From: Adiantum capillus-veneris
Taxonomy: Eukaryota; Streptophyta; Polypodiopsida; Polypodiales; Pteridaceae
Reading direction: 5' to 3'
Assembly (NCBI GenBank): GCA_014529385.2
Contig: CM043955.1
Coordinates: 138,623,108 to 138,687,107, forward strand
DNA: 64,000 nucleotides
Translations under genes and position numbers: made by a program
Notes under the pieces: generated by a model
Seen by the model: the letters and a program-made list of their open reading frames with translations, nothing else
The model's database searches: none
Told to the model about the DNA's origin: nothing
Shown: in pieces, positions 1-10,843 of the stretch
Position numbering within the stretch: the stretch's first letter is position 1
How the letters are laid out: each line of letters opens with the position of its first letter

Positions 1-61
1 TAGATAAGAATAAGGAGCTCCTCACTCACTAGTTTCTGAGGCTACTCCACCCACATCCCGT

Positions 62-63
<2 letters not shown>

Positions 64-143
<80 letters not shown>
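64..143. repeat. (CT)n microsatellite, about 80 bp
   Basis: An uninterrupted CT run. Its flanks do not match the CT-bearing LTR family found elsewhere in the window, so it is an independent tract beside the first copia remnant. The long Arg-Glu or Ser-Leu open frames that cross it are by-products of the dinucleotide repeat. Confidence 0.97.
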
Positions 144-145
<2 letters not shown>

Positions 146-163
146 CACACACGCAGTGCATTC

Positions 164-2640
164 GTGCACTCACGGGCAAGCGGCCATATCTCCATAAGCA
201 AAGAGGTGGACGTAGTCACAACCGTAGATCGTAAGGATCACCAGAATCATAGCAAGAGTCAAGTCCATGACTTGAGAAATGTAGAATGCTATCATTGCAG
301 TAAGAAAGGCAATTTGAAGAAATATTTCCTTATTTTACAACATGAAAAGGGCAAAGCTGTTGTGAATTTTGACGCTCCAAAGAGCTGTGTAAAGATAGAG
401 GAGATCGATGTGGTTGAATCTCCACCTCCAAAGGTTGTTCCTAAAGCGCAATAACCATCAAATGTGCTTTTTTTCACTTTCGATTTGAGTCCAAATGTGT
501 TATTGGCTCTTAATGACTATTATGCACAAAATTGGATCATTCATTCAAGTTTCAGTTTCCATGCTACTCCCCATAGGGAATGATTCTCCACATATACTAT
601 TATGCATGGTTCAGTCAAGCTTGGATATTCCTATCAGCTTGATATATGCGGTATGGGAGATGTCAAGTTATGCGTAACAAATGGCACTGACTTTATTCTT
701 TGTGGAGTCACATGTTCCTAGATTGACTAGGAGTTTGGTGTTACTTGGTCAGCTTGATACTCTAGTCTATACTATTGTTTTTGGCAATGGTTCTTGGATG
801 ATTCATAAACCAAATTTGGTTGTCATAAAGGTCACAAATCTGGTTCATCGTACTCTTTATATGTCTCTTCAGTCAAAGATAGTTCTATCTATGTGCCCAA
901 GCAGCCTTCTACTGAGTTGTGGCATAGCCGGCTAGGCCATATGAACCAAAAATGAATGAAAATCCTTCAACGTTTGGGATACTTACTTATGTTAAACTAT
1001 TCTGGTTTCAATTTATGTGAGCATTACATCTATGGCAAGAAAACTAGGAAAACTTCCTTGCTATTACATTGAGAGTTGGGGAACCCTCTAGATTTGGTTC
1101 ATAGCGATTTATGTGGGCCTATGCCACACAAATCTCTAGGGAGAGCACTACATTTCTTGACATTCATAGATGAATCTACTTGAAAGGTGTGGGTCTACCT
1201 CTTGAAGGGGAAAGACAAAGTGTTTGCTACATTACATAAATTCTTAGCCATGGTTGAGAACCAATCTAGTAGAAAGCTAAAAGCTTTTTGAATTGACAAT
1301 GGTGGAGAGTATGTATGCACAGAGTTCAAGAATTTTTGTGGAAAAAAAGCGAGTTGGCAACAGTTTACGCTGTACACCCCCACTCAAAATGGAATTGCTA
1401 AGCGTATGAATCGCACAATTCAAGAAAGAGTCGCAACCATGTTATCTATGGTGCATCTACCTCTTAAGTTTTAGGGAGAGGGTGTTATGACATTTGTACA
1501 CATCATCAATAGATCTCCTAGTACTCCATTGAATTTTAAGATTCCACAAGAGATGTGGAGGTGCAAACACCCCATGATAGATTACGTGTATTTGAGTGTA
1601 GGGCATTCTCACAAGTGCCAAAAGAGCTTAGGCAAAATCTGGATCCCAAGTCACACAAGTGCATCTTCTTTGGTTATGAAGCACCTGAAATCTAGACAGG
1701 TTATTCGCATTGCACAAGTGATATTCAATGATTTTAAAATGCATACACAGCCTGTTAAAGAGGCCAAATATCAAAAAGTCAGATTTGAGGATGTAGTCTC
1801 CACAAATTTGGAAAAACCAACTGAGTCTATTGGTGAAGTTCCTTCCACTAGTAGTGCTCTAGAGAGAGCGGAACTGAGCAGTCAGGTAGTGAGGAGATCT
1901 ATGTGTGTATCTCATGCACCAGAGAAGATAGCATGAAGTGGGAGCAAGCTATGCAATCTGAGTATAACTTGATTTTGAATAATGAGACATCGGACTTGGT
2001 TGAATTGCTAGAAGGTAAACACACCTTACCTTGCAAATGGGTTTACAAGAAGATTACATATGATGATCCTAAGCCTAAGTACAAGGTTAGATTGGTTGCT
2101 AAGGGATTCAAGCAGCAAAAGAGAGTTGATTTTGATGAAATATTTTCGTCAGTGGTCAAGATGACTTCATTGCATACAATGCTTGGCGTAGTAGCCATGG
2201 AGGACATGGAGCTTGTCCAAATGGATGTGAAGTCAACTTTTCTTCATGGGGATCTAGAAGAGGATGTTTACATGAAGCAACCTAAAGGTTTTGAACAGCT
2301 TGGAAGGGAGGAGGTCATATGAAAACTTAGAATAGCACTTTATGGCTTAAAGGAGGGTTCTAGGCAATGGTATAAAAAATTTGATGCTTTTATGTGGTCC
2401 CAAGGTTTTAGAAGGAGTCAAGAGGATCACTGCTTGTATTCAAAGAAACTCAATGATGGTTCTTTGGTCATTCTCATTTTATATGTAGATGACATGCACA
2501 TTGCAGGAAAGTCCACTACGGAGATTGCCAAATTGAAGCAAATATTGAGAAAAAAACTTTGCTATGAAAGATTTGGGTGAAGCAACTCATTTTCTTGGTA
2601 GGCATTGTCGTGTTGTGACACGTACATAATGGGAATGAAT
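164..2640 (+). mobile_element. Degenerate Ty1/copia retrotransposon (gag end to RT)
   Basis: Pieces of a copia polyprotein follow in canonical order on the plus strand but in shifting frames. About 285-327 is a decayed zinc knuckle (CYHCSKKGN..; the His and last Cys are replaced). About 525-580 is a protease start, WIIHSS before FHATPH, in which the catalytic Asp is now His. About 930-1040 is the integrase HHCC region (WHSRLGHMN, then C..YGKK). The integrase core motifs HSDLCGP, IDNGGEY and QNGIAKRMNRT follow to about 1420. RT spans 1930-2580, with WVYKK, RLVAKGF, QMDVKSTFLHG, LYGLKE and YVDDM. Copia RNase H is missing and no LTR pair is seen. At least ten stops or frameshifts make it old and non-functional. 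Confidence 0.9.
1930..2580 (+). pseudogene. Copia reverse transcriptase remnant
   Basis: This is the best kept part of the 5' copia remnant. One frame reads from a KWEQAMQSE motif through KWVYKK and RLVAKGFKQ to QMDVKSTFLHGDLEEDVYMKQPKGF, then a TGA near 2320. The frame resumes with LYGLKEGSRQWYKKFD and YVDDMHIAG, the RT active-site box with both Asp present. Ty1/copia RT copies element RNA into DNA in the cytoplasmic particle. The stop, the later loss of frame after 2580 and the missing RNase H rule out activity. Confidence 0.88.
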
Positions 2641-3079
2641 GCTACAAGATCTATCTTGCAACTTTTTAGATACATAAGTATATTTCATATAATGTACATA
2701 TGCATATCTAAGGATAATAGTAAAGCTTTCTATCTCATCCTATTATTTATCTCAAGGGTAACATATTCTTACTTTACCATTAGAAAGTACTACGAAAAAA
2801 AGCGTCAATAGCTCCACCTCTTTAACTTGTCGGTAAAAAACATTGATTCTTTATTTCTACTATCTCATTATCATCTCACACCCTAGCTAGATCATATATA
2901 TAGAGTATCTTTGAATATATATATATATATATAAATATATATATTGTATGTATTTTTCTTATATTTATTTTTAATAGCTACTAGGAAGGAATCAAATTCT
3001 AGTGGGACACTAGCTTGCATTATTTTCAAAGATGCACTCATTTTAATACATTATTAAGAGGATGCTTACAAACCTCTAT
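2641..3079. other. AT-rich spacer, no gene seen
   Basis: Low-GC DNA between the copia remnant and the next LTR. It contains a TA-rich run at about 2917-2946 and nothing recognisable as coding. Confidence 0.7.
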
Positions 3080-3296
3080 CAAAGATCAATGTTCGAGGCT
3101 GGGGACTTGCCAAACATTGTATACGAGCCACGAATGGTCGCAAGCACACTACCATACTATCCTAGTAAGCTCAAAGGGGCAATGGTGTGTCACTCACCGC
3201 TCAATGCTTCCAGTTGTGAAGGATTCCGTGCCGCGAAGAAGAGGGGACCACCACCACCACGCTCAACCACCTCACCACTGTCGATGCCGCCACAAT

Positions 3297-3371
<75 letters not shown>

Positions 3372-3681
3372 CATACACTCACTCACACACTCGTGAACAT
3401 GTGATGGAGAAGAGAAGGTAGAGGTAGAGCAAGAGCACTTCTTTAGCATACACCTCAAGAATGAGGATTTTAGGTCAAAATGGACCTTTATATGAATCTG
3501 ACCCATTCACACATGGGCACCCACAATGACCAATCATAGCAAAAATAATATAAAAATGAGATAAGTGGTGCGCCTCTCATCGGTGATCACCTACGCACCT
3601 ATAGGACTGAGAAGCCCAGTCCATGACTCAAATAAAGTGATAAGAAGTCAAAGGTGATAGAATGTCTATAAGTGGTTAACA
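3080..3681 (-). mobile_element. LTR of CT-bearing family (3' LTR of a minus-strand element)
   Basis: Similar along its length to 16800-17462 and 46579-47191. Shared blocks are the gacttgcc..cgagccac start, the internal CT tract (3299-3368), a CACAC run, the Ctcatcggtgatca block and the terminal GGTTAACA. The plus-strand right end is followed by TGTCCCCCTTC, which on the minus strand is a polypurine tract just before an LTR starting TGTTAACC. That makes this the 3' LTR of a minus-strand element. Its far end (left) has diverged, so the start is approximate. Confidence 0.72.
3299..3368. repeat. (CT)n microsatellite inside an LTR
   Basis: A 70-bp CT run at the same internal position as the CT tracts of the 16.8-kb and 46.6-kb LTRs, so it was inherited with the LTR rather than arising locally. 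Confidence 0.95.
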
Positions 3682-3692
3682 TGTCCCCCTTC
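3682..3692 (-). promoter_or_regulatory. Polypurine tract (PPT) of the minus-strand element
   Basis: The minus strand reads GAAGGGGGACA directly before the LTR end TGTTAACC. The same signature sits at 17463 and a relaxed version at 20783. In LTR retrotransposons this RNase H-resistant purine run primes plus-strand DNA synthesis. Confidence 0.65.
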
Positions 3693-3824
3693 TTGATGTG
3701 GATTCCGTCCTCGGAAGCTAGTGAAGTGAAGCATGTTTGTCGAGGTGGAAGAGCATCTAAGGTTGAATGTCTTTAGCTTTCTTCAAACACTACAAAATCA
3801 ATAAAAAATGGCACATTAATTGTT

Positions 3825-4290
3825 TCCATGGGAGTGGAAATAGGTTTGTGTACTTCCTCAAGTCCAAACCTACATAGCAATGTCTCAATGTAACTTTTTT
3901 GACATAAGGCAATACCACCATCACACTGCTTAAACTATATGCCCAAGTAATGATGAAATAGCCCCAAATCTTTCATCTTGAAAGTAGCACAAATCAGCCT
4001 TAAATTCAACAATATGTGTCTCATTGGGACTAGTGATCACCAAATCATCGACATAAAGAACAACAATGAGAAGTACATCGCCCTCATGCTTGATATACAA
4101 TGTGCTTTTTGTTGGACTGTTATGAAAGCCTCGTTTGACCAAATGAGTGTCAACTTTCTCATACCAAGCACAAGGAGATTGCATCAACCCACACAAAGCC
4201 TTTTTACATCTGCACACTTTGTCCTCTTGTCCTTTCTTGACAAAACCGCGAGGCTACGTTACATACGCTTCCTCAAAAATGTTTCCTAGG
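3825..4290 (-). pseudogene. Copia reverse transcriptase C-terminal fragment
   Basis: The minus strand reads FEEAYVT, GFVKKGQEDKVCRCKKALCGL, QSPCAWYEKVDTHL, then VLYVDDLVITS (active-site box intact). It continues as KADLCYF..ERFG, and after stops as CDGGIALCQKSYIETLL and PISTPME. This is the copia RT palm and thumb up to the RNase H linker. RNase H itself is absent: about 130 bp further left the sequence joins the 3' end near the PPT. It lies between the 3' LTR at 3080-3681 and the PBS at 5203-5221, so it probably belongs to that internally deleted element. Confidence 0.85.
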
Positions 4291-4450
4291 AGGGGAGAGG
4301 GCTAGAATAAGTAAGTCCAAAGGGTGAGTGTGAAGGGGATGGTGGAGGACTTGAAGAACTTGTCCCACATGCCCTCCCTTCACTTGAGGTCCTAGTCTTT
4401 ATATACAAAGTGGTGTGTATAGTATATCATAAGACTGAAAACTGAGGCTT

Positions 4451-4495
4451 GGGCTGGGGTTTGGGTTTGGGTTTGGGTTTGGGCTTGGGCTTGGG
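4451..4495 (+). repeat. (GGGTTT)n-like tract, G-quadruplex candidate
   Basis: Eight runs of three or four G separated by 1-3 bases, mostly TTT or CTT. It is one base short of the usual plant telomere unit TTTAGGG and is too short and too internal to be telomeric. Confidence 0.8.
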
Positions 4496-4500
4496 CAAAG

Positions 4501-5202
4501 ATCCCAATCCCTTCCTTTTAAGATAAGTTTTTTTTTTTTTTTTGAGTTTTCCTTTTAGTACCAAATATCCGGATCCCTTCCTTTTAAGGTAAGTTTTTTT
4601 TTTTTAAAAATTGAGTTTTAATTTAGTCCCAAATATCCCGAGCGTTTTTTTATCATTATTTTTAAAAAATAATATTTTATTTTATTATTTTTTCAAAAAA
4701 AAAATTTCTGAGGATAATGTGGGCGCATGGACGTCGAGCTCCCATGTGCACACATCAGCTCCTAAAAGCTCTGTCTAACCTCTTTTCAACTAACACATCT
4801 AATTACACCTAATTAATGCTAACTACCTCTGCTAACACACTGTCAAACACAATACTCTATACACTCACAGACAGTCAACTCTACTGCTCATTGTCTACTC
4901 TACTTCTCCCTGTCTATATTCATTAACAAATCTACTAATACCCGCTCATTATAGATCTTGCAAAACTAATAAAAAACATACAATGTAGCACTAACAGAGC
5001 TTATAGCCAAATCTTAATAGAAGCTGATAAAAATTGGCTAATCTGCCCTTTACAGTCACTTAACATTAGCTAACAAAAACCTGCTAATCTACCCATTGCA
5101 GCCACTCAACAGTTCTCACACAACACAACAAAAAAAAGAAAACAGATGGAATGAAGGCTTCCATAGGTAGCACTGAGTGCTCCTCAAGCTTAATGCAAGG
5201 CA
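4501..5202. other. Non-coding leader of the minus-strand element
   Basis: AT-rich, with T and A homopolymers. No coding signal was found. By position it is the internal leader between the PBS at 5203-5221 and the copia RT fragment. Its last 60 bp match the leader left of the PBS at 46558. Confidence 0.55.
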
Positions 5203-5221
5203 TTCCCCAACAGTGGCGCCA
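5203..5221 (-). promoter_or_regulatory. Primer binding site, TGGCGCC type
   Basis: The minus strand reads TGGCGCCACTGTTGGGG, four bases (TTTT) inside the LTR end ACA. TGGCGCC is a known plant LTR-element primer site, complementary to tRNA 3' ends such as tRNA-Asp or a relative. The same arrangement occurs at 46558-46574. Confidence 0.65.
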
Positions 5222-5225
5222 AAAA

Positions 5226-5398
5226 TGTACACTTTGTCGTACGTGTTGAAGTTGGGAACTTGCATGTGCACTATGTGCGAGCTTCAAAAGGCTACAAACA
5301 CACAACTAGAAGGTCCTAGCAAGCTCAAAGGGGCAGGGGTGTGGCACTCACTGCTCAATGCTTTCGTCGTGAAGGATCATGTGCTGCAAAGTCACGGT
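5226..5398 (-). mobile_element. 5' LTR fragment of the minus-strand element
   Basis: Starts TGTACAC on the plus strand directly after the PBS. It carries the family blocks (gaacttgca..tgtgcgagc, ctagcaagctcaaaggggca, cactcac.gctcaatgctt). Similarity stops at the CA repeat at 5399, before the CT tract, so the upstream part of this LTR was lost or replaced by the duplicated sequence that follows. Confidence 0.6.
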
Positions 5399-6540
5399 CA
5401 CACACACACACACACACGAATGTCGGGAAGTGCAATTGCTGGATCTAGACATTGGCCGAAAATGGTTAACAATAGCTAGACATCGGGGGATGGTAAACAT
5501 CTGTTGGTGACATGATTTAATTTTTTGGTAATGGTTTACATCGGACAAATCCTTCTTAAGAATATTGTAAGCTATCTTCTTTATGGTTTGACATTGCAAC
5601 TTCTCGTCCGTTTGCTTGTAATGGCATACCTACACTCTTGTAAGAAAATGTATATGCTATACCATAGGCAAATTTGATTGTGCATTGATCAATTCTTTTT
5701 TGTACAAGCATTTGATTAAAGCGGTGTTTTCTTTTGGGTTTGGAAAGCCTTTTTGCAAGCTTTTTGTGGAGCATTTAAGAACATTGGAATCAGTTTTTAA
5801 TGTTTTTTTGGATTACTACTTCCCTTTACGTATAAAGGCATGCCTAAGCTCTCTTAAGCTAATGCTACTACCCTAGGCAAATTGAAAGACCGTAGCTAGG
5901 ACATTGGGGGGATGGTAGACATCAGCTGATGACATGGGTGAAGTCTTGGAGAAGGTTTATGTCTGACAATGCTTTTTCATCTAGTGGACTCTTCAAATGG
6001 TCATATTAAATGCAATACATAAGGTACTCCGACAATCGGTTGGGTCCATAAGCATGGTTAACTTGCATTTAAGAAAGCCACGTAGTCACGGACACACACA
6101 CACACACACACACATGAATGCTCGGAAGTATAACTGTTGGCTCTAGACATTGGCCGAAAATGGTTGACAACAGCTAGACATCGGGGGATCGTACACATGT
6201 GTTGGTGACATGATTTAATTTTTTGGTAATGGTTTACATCGGACACGTGGTTAGCCTTGTTACAAATACTTTAAGCTGTCTTCTTTTGTGGTTTTGCATT
6301 GCAATTGCTCGTTCATTTGCTTGTAATGGCATCCCTAAGCTCTCTTAAGAAAGTGCATATGCTATACCATAGGCAAATTTGATTGGGCATTGATCAATGC
6401 TTTTCTGTACAAACATTGGATTAAAGCTGTGTTTTCTTTTTTGTTTTTGGCAAGCCTTTTTGCAAGATTTTTTGTGGAGCATTTAAGCGCATTTGAAGAC
6501 GTTTTCTATGCGGTTTTGTATTTCTACTTCCCTTTGATTA
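5399..6540. repeat. Imperfect tandem duplication, period about 690 bp
   Basis: Unit 1 (about 5399-5840) and unit 2 (about 6091-6540) share, in order, a CA run, the ctagacattggccgaaaatggtt block, the gacatgatttaattttttgg block, a cttgtaatggcat block and the ataggcaaatttgattg block. A third partial copy of the middle block lies at about 5890-5965. No protein was recognised. Unit 2 stops where the gypsy zinc-knuckle frame opens at 6542, marking an insertion or recombination junction. Confidence 0.8.
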
Positions 6541-6541
6541 A

Positions 6542-7360
6542 GCCAAGAACTGGAAACTGTCAAACTGTGGTGCAGATGATCATTGGAAAAATGAATGCCC
6601 GCGTGAGCCTAACAAGAACATTAAGCCAATTGAAGCTTTTTATATACAATGTTGCAAAAAGGGAGGGCACTTCCCTGAAGATTGTCCAGAAAATCCTTTA
6701 AACAAGGGTTTCACAGTAGTGAACGTAGTCCAAGTGATACCTAGTAGCTCATCAAAGAGTGAACCTATTTTTCTAGTCAAGGTAATCATTAGAGCCCAGG
6801 CTAAGAAAAAGAAACATAACTCCTCTGATGATTCGGAGAATACTAAAGTTTCCTCTCAAAAGACCAACAGAAGCAGAAGCCAAAGGTATGAGATGAGAAA
6901 ACAAAAACAAAGGGCTGAAATCGACGAGAAAGCCAAGAAACTATTCCAGGAAAAAATGAAAGAAATTGGAAGTGAAATCAAGGAAACCACATTGAAATCT
7001 GGAGGATCAATTTTGGTAGACAAAATTTTTGAGCCTATCAATGCAGCCTTGGAAGCTTACCAAGCGGGACTTAAAGCAAGCCAAACCATAGAAAACAAAT
7101 GGAAAAACTATCCTTCTCCAGATATGGAAGCAACTAAGCTTGAAGCTTATCAAAATTTGGTAAGAATTACTCAAGAGATGCTCAAAAAACAACAACCCAA
7201 GCTAGAGAGTATAGCAAAACCTGAGGAGCTTGTGGTAGGAACCAATAAAGAGAAATCCAAAGTGGTGGAAGAACCCCACCTTGAAACTAAAGAGCCAGAA
7301 CTCATAGCGGTTGACAGTGAAGATGCCTTAAATGAAATTTCGTTTGTAGAAGAAGACTAG
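6542..7360 (+). pseudogene. Gypsy gag C-terminus: zinc knuckles and coiled-coil linker
   Basis: The frame opens at 6542, just after a TAA at 6539. It holds two zinc-knuckle-like motifs: NCGADDHWKNEC (6563-6598) and CCKKGGHFPEDC (about 6650-6685). Each lacks the first Cys of CX2CX4HX4C. Then comes a basic Ser-rich stretch and about 170 residues of Lys/Glu/Gln-rich helix-prone sequence with no recognised domain, ending at a TAG. Nucleocapsid would bind element RNA. The in-frame sequence continues past the stop into the protease. Confidence 0.72.
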
Positions 7361-7411
7361 CCACGATAGTTATGGAAAAAAGTTAGAGAGATTAATGATG
7401 GGAGCCTAACT

Positions 7412-8362
7412 TTGAAGTCCGCTCCTATAGAGGAAGTATGGTTAGACAATCTACCTCCTGATCTAGACATGGATGTACAATCCTTGTATGGGGATTGCAG
7501 CTCTGAAGATTCAGGAATGTCTAAATCAATGACTCTGAAAACACAACCCTCTTACTTGGGAGATAACAAAGACAAATCCATAGTGTGTAAAACCACTCAG
7601 ATAAAGAGAGTGGAACAGACCCTAGAGATAGACAACATCCCTTCAATCATGTCTACACCCATTCAATGCACTCTTACTTTAGGAGAACTGTTAAAAATTA
7701 GACCATATTTATGGAATGATCTACAGAAAACTCTAGAGAAGGTGAGGATAACAGGACTAATTGTGAAAATTTTGGAAAATTTGAAACACGAATTGGATAA
7801 CAAAGAGATTAGATATGTCCCAATGAACAAAGTCGGAGAATACTACGAAGGGGAAGAAGGAAACACAACCCTTCCAGTGAGATATAATGATATAGAAACC
7901 ATGGCAATACTGGATAGTGGGGCAGGCATAGCCATAGCCACAAAAGCAGTATGGGAATCATGGGAAAAACCAACCATTATACAAACCCAAATGAAATTGC
8001 AATTGGTTGATGGACACATCAAAAAACCCTTAGGACTGCTTGAAAAAGTGATAGTTAGATCCTATGGAATTGATTATCAACATACTTTTGCAATAGTGGA
8101 CTTTGGAAAGAAACTCAATTATGAAATCGTCTTGAGAAGACCTTTCATGCGACAAGTACAACTCATCTCGGATTGGGGAAACAATTATTTGTACTTGAAG
8201 CAAGTGAGATCAATAACAAGGGTTAATCTAAAAGATCACACTTATAGAGATGTTATGAAAATGCCCATACAAGAATTTGACTCAGTCTCTTCGACTGAAA
8301 CTAAGCTTCCATCTTGGCTAAACAAAGACACACCTATTTGGATGTGCGGAGCCTCAGCTTAA
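7412..8362 (+). pseudogene. Gypsy aspartic protease region
   Basis: Same frame as the preceding gag part. The retropepsin core lies near residues 160-175, AILDSGAGIAI, with catalytic Asp at about 7913, followed by the hydrophobic glycine pattern around YEIVLRRPFM. Retropepsins are dimeric and cut the gag-pol polyprotein. Flanking sequence is acidic and not assignable. Stops on both sides show the polyprotein is broken. Confidence 0.8.
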
Positions 8363-8422
8363 AACGAGAAGAATCTATATTGCACAGATGAAGCTTATGT
8401 ACCTGAACCCTTTCTGGAGCAT

Positions 8423-9164
8423 TTGTTTGAGCCATTTGAGTGGACTCAAATTTTAGCAACAATGGATGTAGGTGTAAATACGTCTATGCCTACTCAATTT
8501 TGCAATGAGTATGCTTATGAAATAATTTCCATACAAATGATCTCAACCTTTCACATTGAAGATGAAATTCAAGAACCCGAGGACTTAATGAAAGTTCAGA
8601 AAGTCTTTTCAGACCTCTACTATGATGCAACAGACAAGTTAGAAGAACATTCAACTACCTTAGATGATTCGGGGTCGGAAAAAGAACATGTGAGAGCTAA
8701 ACTACTCATGAAAGGAGGGGAGGAAAAGTTTTTTTGACTTTCCAAATCAGAAATCGAGAAGACAAAAATGGTATACAAAAAAAAGAGATACCGGAAACTT
8801 GAAATATAAACCCATGCCATCACTCTCTAGTAGAACACAATTTTTGATGCAAATAGACGCACATGATTGTGTCAAAGACAAAATTACTGGTAGATATCCT
8901 TTAAATGAAAAGCAAATATCAAAAACATCGAAAAAAACGAGAAAGAAAACCCAAGAAAAACCTAAATACCAAGACAAGGATTCAACCATGACACAAGTTG
9001 AACGAAAAAAGAAGTATCAAGAGTTGAAGAAAGCTCTAAAGGAGATATATACCATTGAAATGGAAACCACCGAGGAGGAAGGTAAGGATGTAATAAGTGT
9101 TCCATCCCATTACAAGAAATATACTCTCCAAGAACAAAAGATCATAGTTGAACAACCTATCTAG
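8423..9164 (+). pseudogene. Gypsy protease-RT linker remnant
   Basis: Two charged open stretches in different frames, 8423-8737 and 8799-9164. The second is rich in Lys and Glu. After its stop it runs in frame into INLAEPGEEPRPTYIAND, a typical lead-in to plant gypsy RT. No enzymatic motif was seen. Confidence 0.55.
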
Positions 9165-10199
9165 GAACAAAGAAAACAGGGCGAGTCCTACAAAGGACCT
9201 GAAAACACACAAAAAATAAATCTGGCCGAACCCGGAGAAGAGCCTAGACCTACCTACATTGCAAACGACATGATGAAAGAAGAAGAAGAGCTTTTGTTAA
9301 GCTTACTAAAAGAATACCGAGATATCTTTGCTTGGTCTTACAAGGATCTCAAGGGTGTTGATCCAGAAATCTGTCAACATACCATACCTTTGAGGGATGA
9401 TGCAAAAGCAAGCAGACAGAGGCCATATACTTACAATGAAACATTTTCCAGTAAGATCAAAGAAGAGATAGAAAAACTCAAGGAAGCCGAATTCATTTAT
9501 GAAATTGAATACACAGATTGGGTGTCTCCACTTGTGGTAGTACCCAAGAAAAATGGCAAATTAAGAGTATGTGTCAATCTCAAGAAAGTGAATGCAGCTA
9601 CCATTAGAGACAACTATCCTCTTCCAATCACTGAGCATGTTTTAGAACGAGTTGCAAGAAATGAAGCTTGCAACTTTTTGAATGTCTTTTTGAGATACAA
9701 TCAACTTTTGGTTGACCCCAAAGATCACCATAAAACTGCCTTTGCAACTAAATGGGGTATTTTTGCCTATCGGGTTATGCCTTTTGGGTTAACTAATGCT
9801 CTTGCCACCTTTCAAAGATTGATGAGCCATGCTTTTAAGGAATACCTTCAAAATTTCTTGGAAGTATATATGGATGATCTATGTGTACATTCATCAATCC
9901 GGGTTGATCATTTAGAATACCTCAAAAAGGTATTCGAAAAATATAGACTTTATAGGATTTGCTTAAATCTTGAAAAGTGCACATTTATGGGTAGACAAGG
10001 AAAAATTCTTGGACATATGGTGTCTAAAAATGGCATAGCTACTGATATGGATAAAATTCATGTTATTGTAAAATTTCCTAGACTGACAACGGTCAAAGGG
10101 GTTCAAGCTTTCATGGGACACTGTGGATATTACAGACGATTCATTTATATGTACGCTATAATTTCAAAACCCATCTGTGGCTTGATTACACTCTTTTAA
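9165..10199 (+). pseudogene. Ty3/gypsy reverse transcriptase
   Basis: Continuous RT frame. Landmarks: YRDIFAWSYKDLKGVDP (about 9315), QRPYTYN, SPLVVVPKKNGKLRVCVNLKKVN (about 9525), TAFATKWGIFAYRVMPFGLTNA, and the active-site box VYMDDL at about 9867-9881 with both Asp. The connection domain reads GHMVSKNGI and GHCGYYRRFI. One unusual point is LNVFLRYNQL where gypsy RTs usually have an Asp (the first catalytic Asp, as in FLDxxxGYxQ), so that Asp appears replaced. A TAA ends the frame at 10197-10199. Confidence 0.9.
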
Positions 10200-10690
10200 T
10201 GTACTGATGAGTGTGAAGAATTCTTCATGAAGCTTAAGCAAGCTGTCACTTCAGCCCCAATATTGAAAGTACCAAATTGAAATAAGATATTCCACATACA
10301 TGTAGATGCTTCCAATTTTGTCATTGGGTGTATACTAGCTCAACCAGGAGACGGGAAAATTGATTTTCCTATTTCTTATTCTAGTAGACAATTGAATATG
10401 GAAGAGAAAAACTATACAGCTACCAAAAGGGAAGGATTAGGAATGATCTATGCCATAAAAAAGTATAGACATTACTATTAGCTCACAAATTTGTGTTCTT
10501 TGTGGACCACCAAGCATTATTGTACTTGGTCAATAGGCCATGCAACACAGAAAGAATAGTGAGATAGTTCATCATTCTTTTGGAATTTGATTTCACTGTA
10601 GTTGTGAAAAAGGGCACCACTCACCAAAGAGATGATCATATATCAAGGATTATTTCAGGCAAACCACCCATTAGGGCAAAAAGGGCCTCA
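10200..10690 (+). pseudogene. Gypsy RNase H remnant
   Basis: Continues the RT frame after the TAA: CTDECEEFFMKLKQA, then a TGA, then FHIHVDASNFVIGCILAQ with the first RNase H Asp. Next come SYSSRQLNMEEKNY and KREGLGMIYAIKKYRHYY before a TAG near 10480. Beyond that the frame breaks up (LWTTKH for the usual VDHQAL region). RNase H removes RNA from the RNA-DNA hybrid. No integrase follows on this strand. Confidence 0.82.
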
Positions 10691-10843
10691 AAAAGGGATG
10701 TATAAGGAGTTGGTTAGCTTGCTAATTAGCGGAGCATTTGACGGTCAAAACGGCTCCAAATTTGACCGTTTTGGGTATTCAAAGCATATGTAGAGCATTT
10801 AAAGAGTATCCCAGTACAGATCTTTCAATATGAACAGAAGATG

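Larger units (their letters stand above)
6542..10690 (+). mobile_element. Ty3/gypsy retrotransposon body without LTRs or integrase
   Basis: One frame covers nucleocapsid and protease (6542-8737) and a second covers RT and RNase H (8799-about 10480). Interruptions are few: stops at about 7358, 7367, 8360, 9162, 10197 and 10278, plus one frame change between 8737 and 8799. The capsid end, integrase and both LTRs are missing. The element is cut at 6541 on the left and dissolves after about 10690. Style (FAWSYKDLKGVDP in RT, charged extra region between protease and RT) suggests a Tat/Athila-like plant gypsy lineage, which is inference. Confidence 0.88.

Noticed and set aside
22-219. Open frames of repeated Arg-Glu or Ser-Leu (also at 3201-3506, 16914-17210, 24017-24259, 46695-47020, 47079-47438)
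   Set aside because: They are the forced translations of CT/GA microsatellites and have no independent coding support.
4451-4495. Telomeric repeat
   Set aside because: The unit is GGGTTT rather than TTTAGGG, it is only about 45 bp long, and it is embedded in a retroelement.
10201-10240. Hammerhead-like CTGATGAG core
   Set aside because: It lies in the gypsy RT-RNase H coding frame (CTDECEEF), and the GAAAC core with matching stems is not present.
10730-10775. Hairpin around the two GACGGTC/TTTGACC blocks
   Set aside because: The arms only partly pair and also read as a direct repeat; too weak to call a structure.
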